Shown one piece after another: positions 6,746 to 13,382 of a stretch of DNA of 13,485 nucleotides (position 1 is the stretch's first letter; the number at the start of each line of letters is the position of its first letter). Made by a program: the position numbers and the translations under genes. The stretch comes from an uncultured Lachnospiraceae bacterium. Its GTDB lineage: Bacteria; Bacillota; Clostridia; Lachnospirales; Lachnospiraceae. The notes beneath the pieces are model-generated. The model saw nothing but the letters and a program-made list of their open reading frames with translations. It was not told the DNA's origin and made no database searches. The stretch covers positions 1-13,485 of the forward strand of contig CAJUQY010000062.1 of assembly GCA_910588815.1 (NCBI GenBank). The letters are read 5' to 3'.

Positions 6746-8227
6746 GTGAATTTGATGAGTCTGACAGCCGCAGAGCTGGGGAGAAAGATAAAATCAGGAG
6801 AGATTTCCGTGAGGGAGGCGGCAGAGAGCTCCCTGGCAGCGATCCGGGCAAGGGAAGGGGATGTCCACAGTTTTGTGACGGTGGTGGATGAGGAGGCGGT
6901 GCTGGCAAGAGCCGGCGAGGTTCAGAAGCAGATTTCCGAGGGAACGCTTGACAGCCCTCTGGCGGGGGTTCCCGTGGCCATTAAGGACAATCTGTGCACG
7001 AGGGGACTTCTTACTACCTGCAGTTCCAGGATTTTGGGGAATTTTAGGCCCGCCTACACGGCAGAGGCGGTTCTCAATCTGGAGAAGGCCGGCGCTGTCA
7101 TCGTGGGCAAGGCCAATATGGACGAGTTTGCCATGGGGAGCACCACAGAGACCTCTTACTTCGGCGTGACGAAAAACCCGTGGAATACGGAGTGCGTGCC
7201 GGGCGGTTCCTCCGGTGGTTCCTGCGCGGCCGTGGCGGCGGAGGAGTGCTCCTGTGCGCTTGGGTCCGATACGGGCGGCTCCATCAGGCAGCCCAGCTCT
7301 TTCTGCGGCGTGACGGGGCTGAAGCCCACCTACGGGACAGTATCCCGATATGGGCTGATTGCATACGGTTCGTCCCTGGACCAGATTGGGCCCATTGCAA
7401 AAGACGTAACCGACTGCGCCCTGATTCTGGAGGCTGTCGCTTCCCATGACAAGAAGGACAGCACCAGCGTAAAAAGAGAGGATTACCGCTTCTCGGAGGC
7501 GCTTAAGGACGATGTGCGGGGGATGAAAATCGGAATCCCCAGAGACTATTTTGGAAAAGGCCTGGACAGCGAGGTGAAAGAGGCTGTTTTAAAGGCGGCG
7601 AAGATCCTGGAGGAGAAGGGGGCTTTGGTTGAGGAATTTGATCTGAGCCTGGTAGAATATGCGATCCCGGCTTATTATGTGATCGCCTCCGCGGAGGCCA
7701 GCTCCAATCTGGCACGGTTTGACGGGGTGAAATACGCGTACCGCAGCGAAGATTTCGCGGGGCTCCATCAGATGTACAAAAGGACCCGCTCCGAGGGATT
7801 CGGCGCGGAAGTGAAGCGGCGGATCATGCTGGGTTCCTTTGTCCTCAGCAGCGGCTATTATGACGCCTATTATCTGAAAGCCCTTCGGACGAAAGCGCTG
7901 ATTAAACAAGCTTTTGACAAGGCATTTGAGGCATATGACCTCATTCTCGGGCCGGTGGCTCCCACGACGGCGCCGAAACTGGGAGAAAGCTTAGGCGACC
8001 CGATCAAAATGTATCTGGGAGACATTTATACAATATCTGTAAATCTGGCGGGCCTGCCGGGAATCAGCGTTCCCTGTGGTTTGGATAAAAGCGGAATGCC
8101 CATCGGGATGCAGCTCATCGGGGACTGCTTCCAGGAGAAGAAGCTTCTGCAGGCGGCTTACGCTTACGAGCAGACGAGAGCTTATGAGCATTGCCCGCTT
8201 GCGCAGAAAGGAGTGTCCGAATCATGA
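6746..8227 (+). CDS. gatA: Asp-tRNA(Asn)/Glu-tRNA(Gln) amidotransferase subunit A (amidase)
   Basis: GatA hydrolyses glutamine and passes ammonia through a channel to GatB, where the misacylated tRNA is amidated. It is an amidase-signature enzyme with a Ser-cisSer-Lys triad. Here Lys80 is in VAIKDN, cis-Ser155 in PGGSSGGS and the nucleophile Ser179 in GSDTGGSIRQP. Each is one position from the S. aureus numbering (79/154/178). At 493 residues the length is full. The start is a GTG with AAGGAGG seven bases upstream. The stop overlaps the gatB start in an ATGA, so the two are translationally coupled. The enzyme is expected to be active. Confidence 0.97.
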   Translation: MNLMSLTAAELGRKIKSGEISVREAAESSLAAIRAREGDVHSFVTVVDEEAVLARAGEVQKQISEGTLDSPLAGVPVAIKDNLCTRGLLTTCSSRILGNFRPAYTAEAVLNLEKAGAVIVGKANMDEFAMGSTTETSYFGVTKNPWNTECVPGGSSGGSCAAVAAEECSCALGSDTGGSIRQPSSFCGVTGLKPTYGTVSRYGLIAYGSSLDQIGPIAKDVTDCALILEAVASHDKKDSTSVKREDYRFSEALKDDVRGMKIGIPRDYFGKGLDSEVKEAVLKAAKILEEKGALVEEFDLSLVEYAIPAYYVIASAEASSNLARFDGVKYAYRSEDFAGLHQMYKRTRSEGFGAEVKRRIMLGSFVLSSGYYDAYYLKALRTKALIKQAFDKAFEAYDLILGPVAPTTAPKLGESLGDPIKMYLGDIYTISVNLAGLPGISVPCGLDKSGMPIGMQLIGDCFQEKKLLQAAYAYEQTRAYEHCPLAQKGVSES

Positions 8228-9657
8228 GCAAACAGTATGAAACCGTCATCGGCCTGGAGGTTCATGTGGAACTGGCCACGAAAACCAAGATTTTTTGTTC
8301 CTGCAGCACGCAGTTTGGCGGAGAGCCGAACACGCACACCTGTCCGGTCTGCACGGGCATGCCCGGCTCCCTTCCGGTCCTCAATAAGCAGGTGGTGGAA
8401 TATGCGGCGGCGGTGGGCCTTGCCACAAACTGTACCATTACCAGGAACTGCAAGTTTGACCGGAAGAATTACTTCTATCCGGATAATCCGCAGAATTATC
8501 AAATCTCCCAGCTGTATCTTCCCATCTGCCGGGACGGCGGGGTGGAGATCGAGACGGCAGCAGGAAAAAAGACTGTCCGGATCCATGAGATCCACATGGA
8601 GGAGGATGCCGGGAAGCTGATCCACGACGAGTGGGAGGATTGTACTCTGGTGGATTTTAACCGGAGCGGCGTTCCACTGATTGAGATCGTCTCGGAGCCG
8701 GACATGCGCTCCGCGGAGGAAGTGATTGCTTATCTGGATAAGCTCAGGCTGATTATCCAGTATCTGGGGGCCTCCGACTGCAAGCTGCAGGAGGGCTCCA
8801 TGAGGGCCGATGTGAACCTGTCGGTACGGGAGGCGGGAAGCGAAGCCTTCGGCACCAGGACGGAGATGAAGAACCTGAATTCCTTCAAGGCCATAGCCAG
8901 GGCCATTGAAGGAGAGAAAAACAGGCAGATTGACATTTTGGAGGGCGGAGGCCAGGTGATCCAGGAAACCAGGCGCTGGGATGACAACAAAGAGTGCTCC
9001 TACGCCATGCGTTCCAAGGAGGATGCCCAGGATTACCGGTATTTCCCGGAGCCGGATCTGGTTCCGGTGATCATTGACGATGAATGGCTGGCGGAGATTA
9101 AGGGCAGACAGCCGGAGCTTCGGGATGAGAAGCGCCTTCGCTACAAAGAGGAATACGGGATTCCCGAATACGATATTGACATTCTGACTTCGGAAAAAAA
9201 GCTGGCGGATGTTTTTGAGGAGACCATTGCCGCGGGCTGCAGACCAAAGGAAGTGTCCAACTGGCTCATGGTGGAGGCCATGCGGCTTTTAAAGGACGAG
9301 GATATGGATGCTTCGGATATCCGCTTCAGCCCGGCCCATCTGGCGGCTCTGATCGGGCTGGTGGACCAGGGAAAGATCAATCGGACCGTGGCCAAGGAAG
9401 TCTTTGAAGTGATGTTCAGGGAAGACATAGATCCGGTTCCCTATGTGGAGGAAAAGGGCCTTGTGATGGTGCAGGACGAGGGGGCCCTTCGCAGCGCCAT
9501 TGAAGAGATCGTGAAGAATAATCCACAGTCCGTGTCGGATTATAAGAGTGGAAAGAAAAAGGCCATGGGATTTTTAGTGGGACAGACCATGAAAGCCATG
9601 AAGGGCAAGGCAGATCCGGCCATGGTCAATCGGATACTTTTGGAATTTTTGGCATAA
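8224..9657 (+). CDS. gatB: Asp-tRNA(Asn)/Glu-tRNA(Gln) amidotransferase subunit B
   Basis: GatB binds the misacylated tRNA and uses ATP to activate the Glu or Asp side chain before amidation. The 477-residue protein opens with YETVIGLEVHVEL and has the zinc-site cysteines Cys25 and Cys27 (FCSC) and Cys40 and Cys43 (CPVC). The kinase-like core contains FDRKNYFYPDNPQNYQISQ and the EGSMRADVNLS block. The C-terminal third is the YqeY-like tRNA-binding domain (about 330-477). An in-frame TTG at 8191 would add 11 residues, but the ATG at 8224 has AAAGGAG ten bases upstream and matches the conserved N-terminus. It overlaps the gatA stop. The operon implies the cell makes Gln-tRNA, and possibly Asn-tRNA, by the indirect route. 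Confidence 0.97.
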   Translation: MSKQYETVIGLEVHVELATKTKIFCSCSTQFGGEPNTHTCPVCTGMPGSLPVLNKQVVEYAAAVGLATNCTITRNCKFDRKNYFYPDNPQNYQISQLYLPICRDGGVEIETAAGKKTVRIHEIHMEEDAGKLIHDEWEDCTLVDFNRSGVPLIEIVSEPDMRSAEEVIAYLDKLRLIIQYLGASDCKLQEGSMRADVNLSVREAGSEAFGTRTEMKNLNSFKAIARAIEGEKNRQIDILEGGGQVIQETRRWDDNKECSYAMRSKEDAQDYRYFPEPDLVPVIIDDEWLAEIKGRQPELRDEKRLRYKEEYGIPEYDIDILTSEKKLADVFEETIAAGCRPKEVSNWLMVEAMRLLKDEDMDASDIRFSPAHLAALIGLVDQGKINRTVAKEVFEVMFREDIDPVPYVEEKGLVMVQDEGALRSAIEEIVKNNPQSVSDYKSGKKKAMGFLVGQTMKAMKGKADPAMVNRILLEFLA

Positions 9658-9672
9658 GAGGAAGAGTTTGAT

Positions 9673-10242
9673 ATGTGGGAAGCGAAAATATTTTCAACGG
9701 ATGTTTATCATTTTTTAAACTGGTTTCTGTTATACAGCATGTTGGGGTGGCTGGTAGAATCCATTTATATGTCTTTCTGCAATAAAAGGCTGACGAACCG
9801 CGGCTTTGTCCGCGGCCCCATCTGCCCCATTTACGGAGTGGGATTTCTGGGCGCATATTTTTTGTTTAAGCCCATTGCCCACAACTGGCCGTTACTCTAT
9901 GTGCTGGGCTGCGTATCGGCCACGGCGCTGGAATTTCTGGTGGCGAAGGCCATGATTCGGATTTTCGGGGCCGTCTGGTGGGACTACAAGGATAAGCCCT
10001 TCAATTACCAGGGAATTCTCTGCCTGGAAAGCACTCTGGCTTGGGGACTCTACGCGATCTGCCTGTTCGCCTTTGTGCACAGGGGGGTCTCCTGGCTGTC
10101 GGACAGCTACAGCATGATTGTGGGCAAGATTCTGGTCATTGCAGCGGCCGTCTATTATATATCGGATTTCATCTACTGTGTGGTGAAAGCGAAACGCAAC
10201 GAAGGGCTGGAGAAGGACGGGATTCTGGTGAAATCGAAATAG
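9673..10242 (+). CDS. PF06541-type 'putative ABC-transporter type IV' membrane protein
   Basis: This is a 189-residue multispanning membrane protein of the family annotated as 'putative ABC transporter permease' (CmpB-like), whose biochemical role is not established. Diagnostic motifs are GWLVES (25-30), NRGFVRGPICPIYG (42-55), WWDY (102-105) and NYQGILCLESTLAWG (111-125). About five hydrophobic segments are visible, near 13-33, 52-66, 73-93, 120-137 and 148-170. It starts 15 bp after gatB with GAGGAAG at 9659-9665 and no terminator between, so it is the fourth gene of the gatCAB transcript. No ABC ATPase accompanies it, which argues against the name 'ABC permease'. The family is recognised from motifs; the function is unknown. 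Confidence 0.82.
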   Translation: MWEAKIFSTDVYHFLNWFLLYSMLGWLVESIYMSFCNKRLTNRGFVRGPICPIYGVGFLGAYFLFKPIAHNWPLLYVLGCVSATALEFLVAKAMIRIFGAVWWDYKDKPFNYQGILCLESTLAWGLYAICLFAFVHRGVSWLSDSYSMIVGKILVIAAAVYYISDFIYCVVKAKRNEGLEKDGILVKSK

Positions 10243-10254
10243 GATGATTTCAAG

Positions 10255-10318
10255 CAACACTTAAAAACAACACTTTGTTCAACACAAGACGGTTGAACAA
10301 AGTGTTGTTTTAGTGTTG
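10255..10318. terminator. Long symmetric hairpin, probable bidirectional terminator
   Basis: A 20-bp perfect inverted repeat pairs 10264-10283 with 10292-10311 around the loop ACAAGACG. The arms begin AAAAC and end GTTTT. After a two-base TA bulge the stem continues with CAACACT (10255-10261) pairing with AGTGTTG (10312-10318), about 27 bp in total. The element lies between two convergent genes, starting 13 bp after one stop and ending 23 bp before the other. A-run and U-run flank the stem on both strands, so it can stop transcripts from either side. The stem is unusually long and GC-poor for a terminator. Confidence 0.75.
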
Positions 10319-10340
10319 ATTAAAGTTGTGTTCCGGACAG

Positions 10341-11516
10341 TCAGATCCTTGCGACTCCTGTCTCCCTTGCGGCTTTCGCCACGGCAGCGGCCACAGTTTT
10401 TCCTACCCTGGGGTCGAAAGCTTTGGGAATGATGTAGTCTGCCGACAGCTCCCCGTCGGAGATCAGCCCGGCCAGGGCGTAGGCGGCGGCCAGTTTCATT
10501 TCGTCGTTGATGTCGCTGGCCCGCACGTCGAAGGCGCCCCGGAACACGCCGGGGAAGGCGAGGACGTTGTTGATCTGGTTGGGGAAATCGCTTCTCCCGG
10601 TGGAGACCACCTTTGCGCCGCCGGCTTTTGCGTCATCCGGGAAGATCTCAGGAGTCGGGTTCGCGCAGGCGAAGACGATGGCGTCCCGATTCATGGTCCT
10701 TACCATGTCCGTCGTGACCATGCCGGGGGCACTCACGCCGATGAACACGTCCGCGCTCACCAGCATGTCGGCCAGGCTTCCCGCCTTCTGATCCCGATTG
10801 GTGATCTTCGCCATCTCGTCCTTGATGGCGTTCATGCCTTCCTTCCGGCCCTCGTAAATGGCGCCGTGCCGGTCGCAGAGAGTGATGTCCTTGACTCCGG
10901 CCTTTAAGAGAAGACGGGCGATGGAGATGGCGGCGGCGCCTGCGCCGTTCATCACAACCCGGATTTCCTCCTTCTTTTTACCCACGACTTTTAGCGCATT
11001 GGTAAGCCCCGCCAGGGTAATGATGGCAGTTCCATGCTGGTCGTCGTGGAAGATCGGAATGTCACATTTCTCCTTTAATTTTTTCTCAATCTCAAAGCAG
11101 CGGGGGGCGGAGATGTCCTCCAGGTTGACGCCGCCGAAGGAGCCGGAGATCATGTAGATGGTGTTGACGATCTCGTCCACATCTTTGCTCTTAATGCAGA
11201 GCGGGAAGGCGTCCACGTCCCCGAAGGCCTTGAACAGCACGCATTTTCCCTCCATGACCGGCATGCCGGCTTCGGGACCGATGTCGCCCAGGCCCAGAAC
11301 GGCGGTTCCGTCGGTCACCACCAGGCACATGTTGTGGCGGCGGGTCAGCTCATAGCTTTTTTCCACGTCCTTCTGAATCTCTAAGCAGGGTTCAGCGACA
11401 CCGGGGGTGTAGGCTAAAGACAGGTCATCCTTTGTCTTCACCGGCACGGTGGCGACCACCTCGATTTTTCCTTTCCATTCGCCGTGAAGGCGCAGAGACT
11501 CTTTTGCGTAATCCAT
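10341..11516 (-). CDS. NAD(P)-dependent malic enzyme, short form
   Basis: The product oxidatively decarboxylates L-malate to pyruvate and CO2, giving NAD(P)H. It is the short prokaryotic form (391 residues), without the extra domains of the long enzymes. Residues expected for catalysis are Tyr36 in LAYTPGVAEPC and Lys91 in VMEGKCVLFKAFGDVDAFP. The metal ligands are Glu133 and Asp134 (NLEDISAPRCFEIE) and Asp159 (FHDDQHGTA). The NAD-binding GAGAAAISIARLL fold lies near 190, and its CDR after the second strand does not clearly settle NAD versus NADP. The ATG has a perfect AGGAGG upstream on the minus strand. The gene is divergent from a FadR-type regulator, which is the likely controller. Confidence 0.95.
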   Translation of the reverse strand: MDYAKESLRLHGEWKGKIEVVATVPVKTKDDLSLAYTPGVAEPCLEIQKDVEKSYELTRRHNMCLVVTDGTAVLGLGDIGPEAGMPVMEGKCVLFKAFGDVDAFPLCIKSKDVDEIVNTIYMISGSFGGVNLEDISAPRCFEIEKKLKEKCDIPIFHDDQHGTAIITLAGLTNALKVVGKKKEEIRVVMNGAGAAAISIARLLLKAGVKDITLCDRHGAIYEGRKEGMNAIKDEMAKITNRDQKAGSLADMLVSADVFIGVSAPGMVTTDMVRTMNRDAIVFACANPTPEIFPDDAKAGGAKVVSTGRSDFPNQINNVLAFPGVFRGAFDVRASDINDEMKLAAAYALAGLISDGELSADYIIPKAFDPRVGKTVAAAVAKAARETGVARI

Positions 11517-11581
11517 AGTTTCCTCCTTTTCCGGACAATCTGTGAATTGCCGGGATATATTTTTATAAACAATAAAAAATT

Positions 11582-11626
11582 ATTGACAACAGTTTAAACA
11601 TACTAAACTTGGGTATATTTGTCAAT
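11582..11626. repeat. Inverted repeats in the malic enzyme promoter, candidate operator
   Basis: The outer arms ATTGACAA (11582-11589) and TTGTCAAT (11619-11626) are perfect inverse copies 29 bp apart. Between them AGTTTA (11591-11596) and TAAACT (11604-11609) form an inner inverted repeat with a 7-base centre. The inner pair covers the -10 of the malic enzyme promoter, and the right outer arm contains its -35. This is a good place for a repressor, plausibly the GntR protein encoded next door. The repeats are seen; the regulator assignment is inference. Confidence 0.55.
11597..11625 (-). promoter_or_regulatory. Promoter of the malic enzyme gene
   Basis: Read on the minus strand: a consensus -35 TTGACA (11625-11620), a 17-bp spacer and -10 TATGTT (11602-11597). 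Initiation is expected near 11590, leaving a leader of about 75 bases before the malic enzyme ATG. Confidence 0.6.
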
Positions 11627-11678
11627 GAGTGTTGCAGGAACGGAGGCAGGTAGAGGGCAGCACGCGGAATAAGAGAGA

Positions 11679-11707
11679 TTGACTACTGTCAACAGGTAAG
11701 ATATAAT
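11679..11707 (+). promoter_or_regulatory. Promoter of GntR-1 with a TTGAC/GTCAA dyad at the -35
   Basis: TTGACT (11679-11684), a 17-bp spacer and a perfect TATAAT (11702-11707). The -35 is the left half of a dyad TTGAC-TACT-GTCAA (11679-11692), which uses the same TTGAC/GTCAA half-sites as the malic enzyme promoter. This suggests autoregulation by one of the GntR proteins. Confidence 0.75.
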
Positions 11708-11725
11708 TGTTAGTATTATATCTTA
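11697..11725 (+). promoter_or_regulatory. Perfect 11-bp inverted repeat over the GntR-1 -10 and start site
   Basis: TAAGATATAAT (11697-11707) and ATTATATCTTA (11715-11725) are perfect inverse copies around the 7-base centre TGTTAGT. The left arm contains the -10 box and the predicted start near 11714 falls at the edge of the centre. That position fits an autorepressor operator better than an RNA hairpin, because only the right arm would be transcribed. Confidence 0.65.
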
Positions 11726-11755
11726 AGTCGCGAAAGGACCTCATAGGAAAAGCAT

Positions 11756-12451
11756 ATGAAAGAGATACAGCGGATATCGATTACGGATGCAGTCGTGGAA
11801 AACATGAAAGAGTTAATTGAGTCAGGGGAGTACGAAGCAGGCCAGAAGCTTCCTACAGAAGCGAAATTATGTGAAATGCTGAAGGTGAGCCGTACCAGTG
11901 TGCGGGAGGCCTTCCGGGTGCTTCAGGCTTTGGGATATGTCGTGATCAAAGCCGGAAAAGGAGCATTCGTGGCAGAAAAAAAGCCTGGATTGGGAGAAAA
12001 AGAACCCTGGTACGAAGCGGATAACGTTCAGTTCTCGGATTTCATGGAAGTCCGCTGTGCGGTAGAACCCTTGGGCGTCCGTCTGGCTGTGGAGCGGGCA
12101 TCGGAAAAGCAAATCGCGGAGCTTTCGGAGATTCATCATTCTTTCGTGGAGGCAAATATGGGGCATGATATGGCAAAGCTGATCATGCTGGACGAACTTT
12201 TCCATACCAAGATCATGTCCTTTACGAAAAATCCGCTGCTGATCAATATCAATAAACAGCTTCTGGACAGCTTCCGGGTATACAGGGGAGAATCGTTCAT
12301 GAATACGGAGGTATACGGCAATGCGGTAGCTCCCCATGAGAGAATTCTGGAATGCTTTAAGAGCCATGATGCGGAGCAGGCAGTGTTGGAAATGCAGCGG
12401 CATCTGGACATTACCGGCGAGGATATGAGGCATTTACATAACATGCAGTAG
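11756..12451 (+). CDS. FadR-subfamily GntR transcriptional regulator (GntR-1)
   Basis: A DNA-binding regulator with an N-terminal winged helix and a C-terminal FCD ligand domain. The winged helix spans about 8-75: KLPTEAKLCEMLKVSRTSVREAFRV covers the recognition helix and GKGAFV the wing. The FCD domain (about 92-220) shows the metal-ligand pattern Asp146, His150, His194 and His216. FCD proteins usually sense small carboxylates or sugar acids. At 231 residues it is complete. The start is ATG 11756 with AGGAAA five bases upstream. It is divergent from malic enzyme and convergent with a paralogue, so a malate, lactate or similar ligand is a reasonable guess. The promoter dyads suggest autoregulation. 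Confidence 0.93.
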   Translation: MKEIQRISITDAVVENMKELIESGEYEAGQKLPTEAKLCEMLKVSRTSVREAFRVLQALGYVVIKAGKGAFVAEKKPGLGEKEPWYEADNVQFSDFMEVRCAVEPLGVRLAVERASEKQIAELSEIHHSFVEANMGHDMAKLIMLDELFHTKIMSFTKNPLLININKQLLDSFRVYRGESFMNTEVYGNAVAPHERILECFKSHDAEQAVLEMQRHLDITGEDMRHLHNMQ

Positions 12452-12458
12452 GCAGACG

Positions 12459-12490
12459 GCCGGCGGTCATTCGGCCGCCGGCGGCTGTTT
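12459..12490 (+). terminator. GC-rich hairpin between the convergent GntR genes
   Basis: GCCGGCGG (12459-12466) pairs perfectly with CCGCCGGC (12475-12482) around TCATTCGG, followed by GCTGTTT. It begins eight bases after the GntR-1 stop, and the loop and right arm contain the last codons of GntR-2. The U-run is short, so the efficiency is uncertain. It is nonetheless the only terminator-like structure between the two genes. Confidence 0.5.
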
Positions 12491-13180
12491 CATGATCCGC
12501 TCCATATCGATCAGGGAATTTTCCATATGCTCCGTCATAAGGCGAACACCTGCGGCAGGGTCGCGGTTCAAAAAGGTGTCGATGATCTTCCGGTGAGAGA
12601 GGATGGCGCGTTTGACATTTCCCTTGATGGTGAAGGTCTGGGCGCGGTAGTCGATCAGGCACTCGGAGATGATCTTTTCGATTTTTATCAGCAGCCCATT
12701 TCTGGTGACAGTGGCAATTTTGTGGTGGAATTCCTGATCATAGAAGGCCATGCCGGCCTGCTTCCCTGCAGCGGCATCCTGGATAAAGGAGGCTTGGATT
12801 TTCTCCAGGGCGGCGATGTCTTTTTCAGAGGCCCGCTCAATGGACAGACGGATGGCCATGGTCTCGATGGCAGATCGGACCTCCATATAGTCTGACAGGG
12901 TTTTGGCATTCTGCTTAAACCAGTCGATCACCTCGCTTTGTCTGTTCTCATCGGGGAAGCTTTTAAAATATACTCCTTTTCCGCGGCGTACTTCCAGGAT
13001 TCCGAGAGCCTGCATCATCCGATAGGCCTCCCGGACAGTGGAGCGGCCGACGCCGAACATTTCACAGACTTCTTTTTCTGTAGGCATCTTGCTGTCAGAG
13101 GCAAGATTCTGTTCTCTGATGTATTCATTTAAGTTGTTCATTACCTGTTCCACAATGGGAATGCGCTCGATCGGTTTCAT
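12467..13180 (-). CDS. FadR-subfamily GntR transcriptional regulator (GntR-2)
   Basis: A second FCD-type GntR regulator of 237 residues, paralogous to GntR-1. The winged helix (about 8-73) includes KMPTEKEVCEMFGVGRSTVRE and the wing RRGKGVYF. The FCD domain (about 95-222) has metal ligands Asp148, His152, His196 and His218, each exactly two positions from its counterpart in GntR-1. The recognition helix differs mildly (GVGRSTVREAYRM against KVSRTSVREAFRV), so the operators may be related but distinct. Translation starts at 13180 with GGGGGAG upstream on the minus strand. The gene is convergent with GntR-1, 15 bp between stops, and divergent from an Ldh2-type dehydrogenase that it probably controls. 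Confidence 0.93.
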   Translation of the reverse strand: MKPIERIPIVEQVMNNLNEYIREQNLASDSKMPTEKEVCEMFGVGRSTVREAYRMMQALGILEVRRGKGVYFKSFPDENRQSEVIDWFKQNAKTLSDYMEVRSAIETMAIRLSIERASEKDIAALEKIQASFIQDAAAGKQAGMAFYDQEFHHKIATVTRNGLLIKIEKIISECLIDYRAQTFTIKGNVKRAILSHRKIIDTFLNRDPAAGVRLMTEHMENSLIDMERIMKQPPAAE

Positions 13181-13275
13181 AAGACTTTCTCCCCCTCAGA
13201 AATAAAAATTATCATGATTCACGGCCCTCAGAAGGCGATGAAAAAAGTTCCCCGCATACAATGTTTAAAAATAGC

Positions 13276-13305
13276 TTGACAAGACATCAGACAATATGAT
13301 TATAT
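13276..13305 (+). promoter_or_regulatory. Promoter of the Ldh2-type dehydrogenase gene
   Basis: A consensus TTGACA (13276-13281) is followed after 18 bp by TTATAT (13300-13305). The -35 lies in the odd palindrome CTTG-A-CAAG (13275-13283), and three GACA copies occur within 16 bp (13278, 13283, 13290). Predicted initiation near 13312 gives a leader of about 70 bases. Confidence 0.6.
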
Positions 13306-13332
13306 TATATCAGGCGTATAATTATATGTCAA
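13304..13332 (-). promoter_or_regulatory. Consensus promoter of GntR-2, overlapping the opposing promoter
   Basis: On the minus strand: TTGACA (13332-13327), a 17-bp spacer and TATAAT (13309-13304), a perfect match to the sigma-A consensus with ideal spacing. Its -10 overlaps the -10 of the plus-strand promoter. Expected initiation is near 13297, leaving a leader of about 115 bases before the GntR-2 start codon. Confidence 0.75.
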
Positions 13333-13382
13333 TGGATTCTGATACAAAAGGAAATGATTATGCAAAAAGGGAGGAAGGTATC

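Noticed and set aside
6794..7447. 217-codon minus-strand open frame opposite gatA
   Set aside because: The gatA reading is certain from its catalytic motifs; the antisense product has no recognisable features.
8191..8223. Upstream TTG start adding 11 residues to GatB
   Set aside because: The ATG at 8224 has an AAAGGAG site, overlaps the gatA stop in the usual ATGA manner and matches the family N-terminus.
10255..10318. Long inverted repeat as a transposon end or MITE
   Set aside because: No transposase, no flanking target-site duplication and no second copy in the window; the position between convergent stops favours a terminator.
10326..10907. 193-codon plus-strand open frame opposite malic enzyme
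   Set aside because: It is antisense to well-conserved malic enzyme codons, has a composition rich in Gly/His/Val typical of antisense translation, and would begin in the terminator/3' end region.
11583..11611. Plus-strand promoter using TTGACA at 11583 for GntR-1
   Set aside because: No acceptable -10 lies 16-18 bp downstream, whereas TTGACT/TATAAT at 11679-11707 is near perfect. The hexamer is better explained as one arm of an inverted repeat.
13360..13382. ATG 13360 as start of the right-edge gene
   Set aside because: It is in a different frame from the Ldh2-like reading, and the RBS just after it points to GTG 13383.
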